DNA from: an uncultured Microbacteriaceae bacterium
GTDB lineage: Bacteria; Actinomycetota; Actinomycetes; Actinomycetales; Microbacteriaceae
Assembly: GCA_903859205.1 (NCBI GenBank)
Contig: CAIOLM010000038.1
Span: 1 to 35,396, forward strand
Length of the DNA stretch: 35,396 bases
Direction of reading: 5' to 3'
Part shown: in pieces, positions 1 to 8,477 of the stretch
How positions within the stretch are numbered: the first letter of the stretch is position 1
Layout: each line of letters starts with the position of its first letter
Notes under the pieces: generated by a model
What the model saw: only the letters and a program-made list of their open reading frames with translations
The model's database searches: none
Told to the model about the DNA's origin: nothing
Translations under genes and position numbers: made by a program

Positions 1-132
1 CATCGAGCAGTCACTGCAGGGCACGCAAAGCACCGAGCACTTGTTCACAATTCGATGGCGGATAGCCGCATAGACCATGGGCCATTCACAAACCCGGCGC
101 AAATTGTTAATATTATGAAAGAGATTCACAAA

Positions 133-2061
133 ATGACTGACGATATCTACGAAACACCATCTACCACCCCGAACTTCCAGACCGAACTGGCGGCGCGGCT
201 TGCCGACCTGATTCCCGAGGCCATCGCCGACGGCAAGGTGGATGTCGTCAAGCTCCAGGAGTTACTCGGCTCCGACACCGCTGACGCGAGCGAGCGCTTC
301 GGCCTTTTCTGGCCGGGCAAGAAGCGTGCGCTCCGCGCGGCGCAGGAGCCCACGACTGCGACACTGCGGCCCAACTTCGAGAGCAGCAGGAACTGGGACA
401 CCACCCAGAACATATTCATCGAGGGCGACAATCTCGAAGTGCTGAAGATCTTACAAAAGCACTATCACGCCAAGATCAAACTGATCTACATCGATCCTCC
501 GTACAACACCGGCAAGGACTTCGTCTATCCTGACAACTTCACGGAGGGGCTCGGCACTTACCTCGACTGGACTCGCCAGGTCAACGAGGAGGGCAAGAAG
601 GTCTCGACCAACAGCGAGACCGAGGGTCGCTATCACTCCAACTGGCTCAACATGATGTATCCGCGCCTCAAGCTCGCACGGAATCTGTTGACCGATGACG
701 GCGTGATGTTCATTTCCATCAGCGACCACGAGATCGACAACCTGCTTCGGCTGTCGAAGGAAGTATTCGGCGAGCTCAATATCTCCACGACGTTCATCCG
801 TCAAAAAAAGAAGAAGCCATCGTTCCTCCACGACAACGTCGGCTCGATGACGGAGTATGTAGTCTGCATCACGCGCAACAAGTCTTTCACTTTCCCGTTC
901 TCCGTGGACACCACCACTGCAGGCAAGAAGTACCCGCTCAACAATGCCGGGAACTCACTGGGGATCTTGACTTTTCCGGCTGGTGCAGTCAATTTCATGA
1001 CTCCGACTGCTCAATACGAGCCGCAGGACATGAGCGAAGGCAACATCATCACACGCCTTCTTGACAGGGTCGTTGTTGTGGACGGAGTGAACCAAAACAC
1101 ATTCCGGCTTGAGGGTGAGTGGCGCTATAGCCAGGCCAAGCTGGACGAGATCGTGACCGATGGTGACCTGATCACGATCTCTAAAGCGCCGTTCAGACCC
1201 AATCACGTCAAGGCCGGCGGCGAGGTCAAGAAGATGCACAATCTCCTCACCCCTTCCACCTACGCCGTTGGCACCAACGAGGACGGGACCTCTGAGGTGG
1301 AACAGTTGATGGGTGGCTCCTTCTTCGACAATCCGAAGCCGACGAGCCTCGTCCGAGTGCTGGCGCAGGCGGTCACCTACGATGATCCGACTGCGATCGT
1401 GTTGGATTTCTTCGCGGGCTCTGGTACAACCGCGGACGCGATAGTCCAACTGAACGCGCAGGATGGAGGAACCCGCCAGAGCATTATGGTGCAGCTTCCA
1501 GAACCCCTGGAGGAGGACTCAGAAGGTTACGCTGCGGGCTACCGTACGATCTCTGAACTTGCGCTGGAGCGATTGCGTCGCGCTGGCACCACGATCGAAA
1601 AGCGTGAGGCCTTGCTGCTCGCGACTAGGGAGGTGCCGCTGGACACGGGGTTCCGCTCATACAAACTCGTTGATTCGAATTTCGTGAAGTGGCGCACATC
1701 AAGCGACATCGACGAGGACGCTCTTCAGCAGCGACTTCTGGGCTTGCGTGAGAGTGCCCATGACGACGCAACACCCGACGATCTACTGGCGGAAATCCTG
1801 CTCAAGCAGGGGTACTCCCTGACTGAGAATGTTTCTTCGGTCGACATCGCCGGACTCAACGTCCAGTCGGTTGGCAACGATCTCGTACTGGCCTATCTGC
1901 AAGAGCACGTCAAGCCGACCCTCGACCAACTCCGCGCTCTTGTCGACAAGGACCCCGCTCGCATCATCGTGCTTGAGGACGCCTTTCAGGGAGATGACGA
2001 ACTCAAGACCAACTTGGCCCAGCTCTGCAGGAGCAAGGGCATCGAACTCTGGACGGCATAA
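133..2061 (+). CDS. mod: Type III restriction-modification system DNA methyltransferase (Mod)
   Basis: Probable site-specific adenine methyltransferase and specificity subunit of a Type III R-M system, 642 residues. The SAM-dependent methylase motifs appear in beta-group order: catalytic DPPY at residues 121-124 (context YIDPPYNTGKDF), a long central region that would hold target recognition, then the SAM-binding motif DFFAGSGTT near 425-433. This order is typical of Type III Mod proteins. The frame stays open upstream to the window edge, and ATGs exist at 55 and 115, but the family-like N-terminus (MTDDIYETPS) begins at 133, with a purine-rich GAAAGAG at 117-123 as a possible ribosome site. 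The stop codon overlaps the start of the restriction subunit by one base (TAATG), so the two are probably translationally coupled. Confidence 0.93.
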   Translation: MTDDIYETPSTTPNFQTELAARLADLIPEAIADGKVDVVKLQELLGSDTADASERFGLFWPGKKRALRAAQEPTTATLRPNFESSRNWDTTQNIFIEGDNLEVLKILQKHYHAKIKLIYIDPPYNTGKDFVYPDNFTEGLGTYLDWTRQVNEEGKKVSTNSETEGRYHSNWLNMMYPRLKLARNLLTDDGVMFISISDHEIDNLLRLSKEVFGELNISTTFIRQKKKKPSFLHDNVGSMTEYVVCITRNKSFTFPFSVDTTTAGKKYPLNNAGNSLGILTFPAGAVNFMTPTAQYEPQDMSEGNIITRLLDRVVVVDGVNQNTFRLEGEWRYSQAKLDEIVTDGDLITISKAPFRPNHVKAGGEVKKMHNLLTPSTYAVGTNEDGTSEVEQLMGGSFFDNPKPTSLVRVLAQAVTYDDPTAIVLDFFAGSGTTADAIVQLNAQDGGTRQSIMVQLPEPLEEDSEGYAAGYRTISELALERLRRAGTTIEKREALLLATREVPLDTGFRSYKLVDSNFVKWRTSSDIDEDALQQRLLGLRESAHDDATPDDLLAEILLKQGYSLTENVSSVDIAGLNVQSVGNDLVLAYLQEHVKPTLDQLRALVDKDPARIIVLEDAFQGDDELKTNLAQLCRSKGIELWTA

Positions 2062-5045
2062 TGGGCGCCTCCGGATTCCAGTTCGACGCCTCGCAGCAGT
2101 ACCAGCTCGATGCAATCAATGCAGTCGTCGGACTCTTTGATGGTCAGCCGAAGGATGCCGAAAAGCTCATTACGACGCTGCGCGGTTCGGCGGCCCTGGA
2201 GGACGCGGACCGTGCAACGCTGGATCTCGACCTCACCCAAGAGGTCGGCGCGATTGGCAATAGCCTCGTGCTTGACCGTGAGCTCATTCTCGCCAACATG
2301 CAGAACGTGCAAGACCAGAACGGTCTCGAAATCTCTATGGAGCTCTTCGATACGGCGCTCGACTTTGACGTCGAAATGGAGACCGGTACGGGCAAGACGT
2401 ACGTCTATCTCCGCACCATCTTCGAACTGGCAGACAAGTACAGCTTCACCAAGTTCGTCATTCTAGTCCCGTCCGTGGCCATCCGTGAGGGCGTCAATAC
2501 CAGCATCCGCTTGATGCGTGAGCACTTCCGCGGCCTTTACCCGAGCTATCCATTCGACGCCTCTGTCTACTCCGGCAAGAACGCAGAAGAAGTCCAATCC
2601 TTTGCGACCTCTACCAACGTCCAGATTCTGGTTATGACCATCGACTCGATCCGCGGTGACGTCAACTCTCGCATCATCCATCAGACCCGCGACAAGCTGA
2701 ACGGGCTGCGCCCAATCGACTACCTCAAGGCCACGCGTCCGGTGGTCATCATGGACGAGCCGCAGAACATGGAGTCGCAGCTCTCTCAGTCGGCGGTCGG
2801 GGAACTCGACCCGATCTTCACACTGCGCTACAGCGCGACCCACAAGAAGCAGCGAAATGTCGTGTACCGACTCGACCCTGTCGACGCTCACGACCTCGGC
2901 CTAGTGAAGCAGATCGTGGTCGCCGAGGTGCAGCAGCAGGGCGCGGATGCGGCCCCCTACATGAAACTCCTTTCCGTTAAGCGGGACCCGCAGTGGGGCG
3001 CTCGTCTGGAGCTTTGGGTGCGCGCCGCCAGCGGACAGCTTGAGCGTCGCGAGGTCAATGTTCGTCAGAACCAGGAACTCTCTGATGAGCGCATCACTGG
3101 CAACTCGGCGTATGAGGGCATCTGGGTGACCGAGATGAACCTAGGGATGAGCGGAGAGCCTGCCTCGATCGAGCTCAACCTGCACGGATTGCTATTCGAG
3201 GGCGAGACAATCGGCGGTTCCTCCGGTGCGATCTACAAGGAAATGATCCGCGAGACCATCCGGGAGCACTTCCGCAAGGAGTCGATGCTTCGATCCCGTG
3301 GCATCAAGGTACTTAGTCTCTTCTTCGTCGACAAGGTCGTCAGCTACATGGGCGATGGCGTGACGAACGATAGCGCCGATGGCGACTTCGTGAAGTGGTT
3401 CGATGACGTCTTCCTCGAGGAGCGGGCCAAGTCGCCGCGCTGGGCCGAGCTCTTGCCCCAGGCGCCGAGCGAACTACGTCGGGCCTATTTCTCGCAGATC
3501 AAGCGTGGCAAGACCCTCGAGGCCCGAGACACAACTGGCGCCACGAAAGCCGACGACGATGCATACGAATTGATCATGCAGGATAAGGAACGCCTACTAG
3601 ACGAGAGCGAACCCGTTCGCTTCATTTTCAGCCACTCGGCCCTGCGCGAAGGATGGGACAACCCGAACGTCTTCCAGATCTGTACGCTCCGCGAAATGGG
3701 CGCTGAGGTCGAGCGCCGCCAGACGATCGGCCGAGGCCTCCGTCTGCCGGTTACCAAGACCACTCGCGGCTATGAACGCGTCGCCGACCCGGGCATCGCG
3801 ACACTCACCGTCGTCGCAAACGAGTCCTATACGGCGTTCGCAAGGAGCCTGCAGAATGAGTACAAGGCTGCCGGTGTTGAAATCGGCCAGGTGCGACTCA
3901 ACGAGTTTGCCAAGATCGCCGCCCGCAATGTGGAGGGCAACGTCACTGACGATGCGCTTGGCTACGCGAAGTCGAAGGAGATCTACGACCACCTCACCCA
4001 GAACGGCTTCCTCACGGACGGCAAGGTGACCTCGAAGTTCCTGCCAAACACAATCGGATTCTCGCTGAATCTGCCCGAATACATCAAGGACTACGAGCTA
4101 GAGATCATCGAAGCTGTCGGCAAAGCCAGCCTTGAGAGGTACGTCAAGCCGAAGAGCAACCGCCAGGCGCGAACGCTCAACAAGGCCTTGTACCTGACAA
4201 CGGAGTTCGAGGAGTTCTGGCATGCCATCAGCCGCAAGACCACTTACCGCGTAACCCTAAAGCGCGAAGAGATGATCGACTCGTCTGTCAAGGCCATCAA
4301 AGATGCACCAGGGATCGACCCGCTCCGTATCCAGATCACTCGCGCCGGAGTCAAGGTGCTTCGCGGTGGCGCGAAGGGCCAAGAGCTAGGTACACGCTCG
4401 GCGGAACTCAAAGGCAGCTACGACCTGCCGGACATCATCAGCGAGCTGCAGGAAGCGACCTCGCTCACGCGAAAGACCATCGTCGACATCCTGATCGGGA
4501 GCAAACGCCTCGGCGAGTTCATCGGCAACCCGAACGATTTCACGACGATGGTCAAGCGCGCCCTCCAGGGCGAGCTAGCGAAGATCGTGGTCGAGGGAAT
4601 CCAGTACGAGAAGATCGCTGGATCGGTCTACGAACTGCGCGAGCTGCAGAAGGATGGCGCCGAGGAGAAGGAGCGCTTCCTCGACCAGATGTATCAGGTC
4701 CAGAACCGGCAGAAGACCGACTTCGACTATGTCGTCTACGACTCGGATGTCGAGCGTCAGTTTGCGGAGAAGCTCGACACCCGCGAAGACATCAAGCTGT
4801 TCATGAAGCTGCCGGCCAAGTTCAAGATCGACACTCCCGTTGGCCCGTACAACCCCGACTGGGCGATCATCAAGCAGGAGGATGGTGAGGAGCGGATCTA
4901 TATGATCCGGGAGACCAAGAGCACGCTCGACGACGCGAAGCTACGCCCGAGCGAGCTTGCGAAGATCAAGTCCGCCAAGAAGCACTTCGCGGCTATCGGC
5001 ATCGACGACTACGGCCGCTCCGTGCCGGAGAAGTGGAACTTGTAG
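2061..5045 (+). CDS. res: Type III restriction endonuclease subunit (Res)
   Basis: ATP-dependent translocase and endonuclease partner of the preceding Mod, 994 residues, the usual size for Res. The SF2 helicase motifs are intact: Walker A ETGTGKT at 107-113, a DEAD-like box MDEPQ at 231-235, SATH shortly after the ATPase core, and motif VI QTIGRGLR at 554-561. The C-terminal nuclease of the PD-(D/E)xK type is visible as NPD (D933) followed by ETK (E951, K953). All catalytic residues are present, so the enzyme is predicted active. In Type III systems Res needs Mod for target recognition and cuts after communication between two inversely oriented sites. The next gene starts directly after the stop codon, so the operon continues. 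Confidence 0.95.
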   Translation: MGASGFQFDASQQYQLDAINAVVGLFDGQPKDAEKLITTLRGSAALEDADRATLDLDLTQEVGAIGNSLVLDRELILANMQNVQDQNGLEISMELFDTALDFDVEMETGTGKTYVYLRTIFELADKYSFTKFVILVPSVAIREGVNTSIRLMREHFRGLYPSYPFDASVYSGKNAEEVQSFATSTNVQILVMTIDSIRGDVNSRIIHQTRDKLNGLRPIDYLKATRPVVIMDEPQNMESQLSQSAVGELDPIFTLRYSATHKKQRNVVYRLDPVDAHDLGLVKQIVVAEVQQQGADAAPYMKLLSVKRDPQWGARLELWVRAASGQLERREVNVRQNQELSDERITGNSAYEGIWVTEMNLGMSGEPASIELNLHGLLFEGETIGGSSGAIYKEMIRETIREHFRKESMLRSRGIKVLSLFFVDKVVSYMGDGVTNDSADGDFVKWFDDVFLEERAKSPRWAELLPQAPSELRRAYFSQIKRGKTLEARDTTGATKADDDAYELIMQDKERLLDESEPVRFIFSHSALREGWDNPNVFQICTLREMGAEVERRQTIGRGLRLPVTKTTRGYERVADPGIATLTVVANESYTAFARSLQNEYKAAGVEIGQVRLNEFAKIAARNVEGNVTDDALGYAKSKEIYDHLTQNGFLTDGKVTSKFLPNTIGFSLNLPEYIKDYELEIIEAVGKASLERYVKPKSNRQARTLNKALYLTTEFEEFWHAISRKTTYRVTLKREEMIDSSVKAIKDAPGIDPLRIQITRAGVKVLRGGAKGQELGTRSAELKGSYDLPDIISELQEATSLTRKTIVDILIGSKRLGEFIGNPNDFTTMVKRALQGELAKIVVEGIQYEKIAGSVYELRELQKDGAEEKERFLDQMYQVQNRQKTDFDYVVYDSDVERQFAEKLDTREDIKLFMKLPAKFKIDTPVGPYNPDWAIIKQEDGEERIYMIRETKSTLDDAKLRPSELAKIKSAKKHFAAIGIDDYGRSVPEKWNL

Positions 5046-6110
5046 ATGACGCAAAGCGACGGCGTGCGAGCGACTAGCTGGTGGGTGCTGGCGCGACAAA
5101 TAGTCGCAGTCATCGCTCTCGTGATTGTTGCCGCCGTGGCGGTTCTCATCGCGATCAAGGCTCTGCCGTGGACGACCAACTGGGACATCTGGACCGTTTT
5201 CACGGCCGTCGGCACGGTGGGCGCCACACTCGTAGCGGTCTTGCTCGCCTGGCGAGGGCTTCGGCGCGATCGCGATGCCACTGCAAGAGTAGTTGCGGCG
5301 TGGGTGACTGACGAGTATCAACCACGGGCTGACGGCTCGTCTTACCACCGAATCGTCAAGGTCCACATCGCCAACGAGGGCGACGAGCCCGTCTTCGATG
5401 CTTCGGTCAGCGTCCTCGTGGGATCGTTCAAGACGCCGCTCGGGCCACTCTCGGTGCCGCCGGTAGTCAGTGTCATACCGCCGAGGCGCGAGCTCGTGTA
5501 CGACATCTCCGTGCCACTGCTCGCTCATGGAGGAGCATGGAACCCGCTTGTTGAACTCTGGTTCGCCGATCCCAAAGGTCGCCGCTGGCAACGGGACTCG
5601 ATCGGCGCGCTGCGTGAAGTCACCGGGCAGAAGGCCAGGTGGTCGGGGCCGGTCGTTGAGTTAGATGAGGCGCAGCTAGGAGATCAAAGCCTGTTCAATC
5701 CAATGACGGTCGCACTGGCGTTTCTCGCTGGCCTTCAAGACGAGGGCACTTCGACCGACAACTTCAAAGTATTGATCGCACCCGAGGCCGTCGGCTGGGA
5801 CTCTGTCGATTGGATTCAGGTACGCACAGAGCTGGCGCGTTACCAGCCGACATCGATGGTCGCCTACCCAGCGCCACGGATTGCCAGGATCAAGCTTTCG
5901 GGCGATCAGTCGCTCGAGGGCCGAGTTGCGCTTGGCGAGCGTTTGCAGTTATCGGACTACAAGTTCCTGACGCTAACAATGAGTCCGCAGGAAGGCTGGA
6001 GAGTCTTTTCTGTGGGCGATGCAGTCCCGCCAGAAGCGATCTTCTTCGGAGGCTCACTTCTTCAGGACGTTGCCCCCGCGATCCCAGATCAAGAGGACGA
6101 GGGAGACTAG
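5046..6110 (+). CDS. Membrane protein of the R-M operon, function unknown
   Basis: A 354-residue protein I cannot assign to a named family. Two hydrophobic helices lie near the N-terminus (about 15-38 and 50-72), followed by basic RGLRRDR. The remaining ~280 residues are soluble and, by the positive-inside rule, probably cytoplasmic. The stretch after the helices is rich in predicted beta strands, with alternating short hydrophobic runs around VKVHIANEGDEPVFDASVSV, which resembles an Ig-like fold. The ATG immediately follows the res stop codon (zero spacing), and the next gene starts two bases after its own stop, so it belongs to the R-M operon. Membrane-anchored accessory proteins are common in defence operons, but any sensor or effector role here is inference. 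Confidence 0.8.
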   Translation: MTQSDGVRATSWWVLARQIVAVIALVIVAAVAVLIAIKALPWTTNWDIWTVFTAVGTVGATLVAVLLAWRGLRRDRDATARVVAAWVTDEYQPRADGSSYHRIVKVHIANEGDEPVFDASVSVLVGSFKTPLGPLSVPPVVSVIPPRRELVYDISVPLLAHGGAWNPLVELWFADPKGRRWQRDSIGALREVTGQKARWSGPVVELDEAQLGDQSLFNPMTVALAFLAGLQDEGTSTDNFKVLIAPEAVGWDSVDWIQVRTELARYQPTSMVAYPAPRIARIKLSGDQSLEGRVALGERLQLSDYKFLTLTMSPQEGWRVFSVGDAVPPEAIFFGGSLLQDVAPAIPDQEDEGD

Positions 6111-6112
6111 GC

Positions 6113-7189
6113 GTGCAGAAGGAAGCGAAGTTACTCAAGGCGAAGGCCGTCGCTTCGCTCCTGCTGGCGATTGACCACTTCAATGGAGTAACCGACCTCG
6201 GGCGGCTCGAGGCAGTACTGATTTTTCTCGATCACTCGTTCGAGATGCTCCTCAAAGCTGCCATCCTCAAGAAGGGTGGCAAGATCCGAGACCCCCGCGA
6301 GAAGAACACCATCGGATTCGACCGATGCGTTCGGAAAGCCTTGTCGGAAACCGTCTTCCTGACTGAGGATCAGGCTCTCGTCCTGCAGGCTCTCAACGGA
6401 CTCCGCGATGCCGCCCAGCACCACCTTCTCGAGTTATCAGAGAGTGAGCTCTATTTTCACGCTCAGGCTGGCGTCACACTGTTCCGGGACATATTCCGAG
6501 ACGTCTTCGAGGAAGAACTTGCTTCGGTCCTGCCCGCTCGTGTGTTGCCTGTTTCTACGGTCGTCTTGAGCGAACCGCTGGAGATGTTCGCCGCCGAGGC
6601 GGACGCGGTGCGTGGCCTGCTCGCACCAGGCAAGCGCAAACGGGCGGAGGCCGCCGCGAGGTTGCGAGGGATCGCGATCGTTGATGGAGCGATTCAAGGA
6701 ACGTTCGTACAACCTGGCGATGCCGAGCTCCTGCGACTGGGTCAGCGGCTAGTTAAGGGTGAGAGCTTCGCTGACGTCTTCCCAGGGATCGGATCGATCA
6801 ACTTCACGACCGAGGGCGAGGGACCTCAGATGAGCCTTCGTATCTCGAAGAAGGAAGGCGTCCCGGTCACCATCGTTCCGGAGGGGACGCCGGGCGCTGG
6901 TGTCGTCGCGATAAAGCGGGTCGACGAGCTGGGGTTCTACAACCTCGGGCACAATGACCTGGCGAAGAAGGTTGGCTTGACGACGAACAAGACAACGGCC
7001 TCGATTGCGCTCCTCGGTCTGAAGTCGGACCCGGACTGCTACAAGGAAATCGCTGTCGGCAAGGTCAAGTACCAGCGCTACTCACAGAACGCAATCACGA
7101 AGATCAAGCAGCTCGTTGACGAGAAGGGTGCCGACAAGATCTGGGCGGAGTACCAGGCTGCCCGTCGCTCGGTGGGAGATTCTGTATGA
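6113..7189 (+). CDS. DUF3644-like protein with a HEPN-type Rx4H motif
   Basis: Predicted 358 residues from a GTG at 6113, preceded by GGGAG at 6101-6105. The frame is open further upstream but that part overlaps the preceding gene. The N-terminal ~130 residues (LLKAKAVASLLLAIDHFN, then LEAVLIFLDHSFEMLLKAAI) resemble the all-helical DUF3644 family as I recall it. Residues 98-104 read RDAAQHH, an Arg followed by a polar residue and a His five positions on, which fits the Rx4-6H catalytic motif of HEPN ribonucleases found in many toxin and abortive-infection proteins. The C-terminal third contains a helix-turn-helix-like stretch (DLAKKVGLTTNKTTASIAL) that may bind nucleic acid. The next ATG overlaps this stop by four bases. 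The family call is moderate; the RNase activity is a prediction. Confidence 0.78.
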   Translation: MQKEAKLLKAKAVASLLLAIDHFNGVTDLGRLEAVLIFLDHSFEMLLKAAILKKGGKIRDPREKNTIGFDRCVRKALSETVFLTEDQALVLQALNGLRDAAQHHLLELSESELYFHAQAGVTLFRDIFRDVFEEELASVLPARVLPVSTVVLSEPLEMFAAEADAVRGLLAPGKRKRAEAAARLRGIAIVDGAIQGTFVQPGDAELLRLGQRLVKGESFADVFPGIGSINFTTEGEGPQMSLRISKKEGVPVTIVPEGTPGAGVVAIKRVDELGFYNLGHNDLAKKVGLTTNKTTASIALLGLKSDPDCYKEIAVGKVKYQRYSQNAITKIKQLVDEKGADKIWAEYQAARRSVGDSV

Positions 7190-7911
7190 CGCCACCGACG
7201 ATCGCAGAGCTGAAGGAGCAAGTGCAGCGCCAGGCCAACATGCTCGTCGCTGCAGGCACGGGCCAGTTGTTGATAAAGGAAGGCGATCCGGAATACAAGC
7301 GGCTGGATGGCTTTGTCATTGCGAACCTCAGACGACTCGGTCTGAGGTCTCCGTTCCCGTGGCGCTCCCTCGGCGAGTGGCACGGGTTCTACTCACAGGG
7401 TAGCTACCCGACATACGCCTCACGTCGGGTCCACATCGCAAGTCTCGCCAACCCAGCGATTGAGCAGCTCGGCGAGATCGAGGGAACAGGCTCCGTGCAC
7501 GACCCAGGCTCAGATGAGACAGAGCCGACATGGGATGGCATCAACACACGCATCGCGGGGTTGATTCAGGAGTACTCGACCGCTCGCGTGAAAGACGACT
7601 GGCAGGACGTCGGTAGGCGCTCGCGGGAAATACTGATCGAACTCGGCAAGCTGATCGCAGATCCTTCGTTCGTTCCCATTGGAGAACAAGCTCCGAAGGC
7701 AGCCGATGCGAAGGCATGGTTCGACCTCTTCATCAACGCTCGTGCGGGCGGTAGCCACCATGCCGAGCTCCGAGTTGTGATGAAGAAGACCTGGGATCTC
7801 GCGCAGAAGGTCACGCACGGAGACATTGGCGATATCGATGCATACGCTGCGGCTCAGGCGACCGTCATGATCGTACGAACGTCTCAGAAGCTACTTGGAG
7901 TCGCGGGCTAA
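7186..7911 (+). CDS. Unrecognised R-M-operon protein, possible abortive-infection type
   Basis: A 241-residue soluble protein whose ATG overlaps the preceding stop (ATGA), with GGGAG at 7174-7178, so co-translation is likely. The N-terminal part (about 1-75) has no family I recognise. The C-terminal ~120 residues are helical, starting with DVGRRSREILIELGKL, and recall C-terminal helical regions of abortive-infection or HEPN-like proteins. Residues 186-192 read RAGGSHH, which also satisfies Rx4H, but the residue after Arg is Ala rather than the usual polar residue, so a catalytic reading is weak. It is the last gene of the R-M operon, before a hairpin with a short T run. Function unknown; a defence role is suggested only by position. 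Confidence 0.72.
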   Translation: MTPPTIAELKEQVQRQANMLVAAGTGQLLIKEGDPEYKRLDGFVIANLRRLGLRSPFPWRSLGEWHGFYSQGSYPTYASRRVHIASLANPAIEQLGEIEGTGSVHDPGSDETEPTWDGINTRIAGLIQEYSTARVKDDWQDVGRRSREILIELGKLIADPSFVPIGEQAPKAADAKAWFDLFINARAGGSHHAELRVVMKKTWDLAQKVTHGDIGDIDAYAAAQATVMIVRTSQKLLGVAG

Positions 7912-7931
7912 CCAGCCGGTTCTTTGTCGCC

Positions 7932-7954
7932 TTCGGGTCGCGCCCGAACTTTTG
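7932..7954 (+). terminator. Weak intrinsic terminator after the R-M operon
   Basis: TTCGGG (7932-7937) pairs with CCCGAA (7943-7948) around the loop TCGCG and is followed by CTTTTG. The six-base stem and short T run make this a modest terminator candidate, placed 20 bases after the last operon gene and before the convergent gene. Confidence 0.45.
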
Positions 7955-7978
7955 CCCGAGCCACTCTTAGAGCGGCCA

Positions 7979-8413
7979 CTACTGCCTGGCCACTTGCGGC
8001 CGCATCTTCACGCCTGCTCGATTCAGCGCCTTCACGATGGTGCTCGCGGTGAAGCCGATCTTGGGTGCGATCTGTGCTGCGGTCAGTTGCTGCTCCACAT
8101 AGAGGTGCATGGCCAGCGCGAGCTCATCCCTACTTATCTGCCGGGGTTGCTCAATCTCGACGCCGCGGCTGATCAGGTGTTTGCGAACCGTGTGATGGTG
8201 GATACCAAGGTGCCGTGCGAGACCTTTGATCGATTTCATCTCGCCGTAGAGCCGAACGATCTCGTCGACCTGCTCAGGGCGCATTTGAGCTGCAGATGCT
8301 GGAATCCGCCGGCTCACCTCCATTACGCGATGCTCAGATTCCGCTTTGAGTCGCACATCCGTAAGCGTTTTAGTAGCTATGCAATGTTTGGAATAAGTTT
8401 GCAAGAGCCGCAC
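7979..8413 (-). CDS. Small protein with two helix-turn-helix motifs
   Basis: Up to 144 residues from a GTG at 8413. A shorter form from ATG at 8323 is equally possible because the first ~40 residues look unstructured. Two similar HTH units are visible: residues 62-85 (IKGLARHLGIHHHTVRKHLI and on) and 110-135 (LTAAQIAPKIGFTASTIVKA and on), each preceded by a helix of the type EQVDEIVRLY / DELALAMHLY. This duplicated arrangement resembles the HTH of resolvase or Hin-type recombinases and small proteins found beside serine recombinases in actinomycetes. No catalytic domain is present. It lies convergent to the R-M operon and divergent from the helicase, at the edge of the accessory block, so it may be a regulator or a leftover of a mobile element. 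Confidence 0.72.
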   Translation of the reverse strand: MRLLQTYSKHCIATKTLTDVRLKAESEHRVMEVSRRIPASAAQMRPEQVDEIVRLYGEMKSIKGLARHLGIHHHTVRKHLISRGVEIEQPRQISRDELALAMHLYVEQQLTAAQIAPKIGFTASTIVKALNRAGVKMRPQVARQ

Positions 8414-8464
8414 TCAAAGTGCCGATTAACCGCGTCATTACGCCGATTCACAGGCGTTCGCGCC

Positions 8465-8470
8465 TAGTGT
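8465..8470 (+). promoter_or_regulatory. -10 element of a leaderless promoter (helicase gene)
   Basis: TAGTGT fits TANNNT and ends 7 nt before the GTG at 8478. There is no purine-rich ribosome site between, which is the layout expected for leaderless transcription starting at the start codon. I see no convincing -35 hexamer. Confidence 0.5.
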
Positions 8471-8477
8471 TTTTCAC

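Noticed and set aside
2-73. 23-codon frame ending at TAG 71-73 at the left edge, possibly the 3' end of an upstream gene
   Set aside because: Too short to judge; the sequence shows no recognisable motif and the mod frame is also open here.
55-132. N-terminal extension of the Mod protein from ATG 55 or 115
   Set aside because: The extra residues do not resemble the family start, and the segment looks like a leader region.
5810-6112. Upstream extension of the DUF3644-like protein
   Set aside because: It lies inside the previous gene in another frame; the GTG at 6113 with GGGAG gives a family-like N-terminus.
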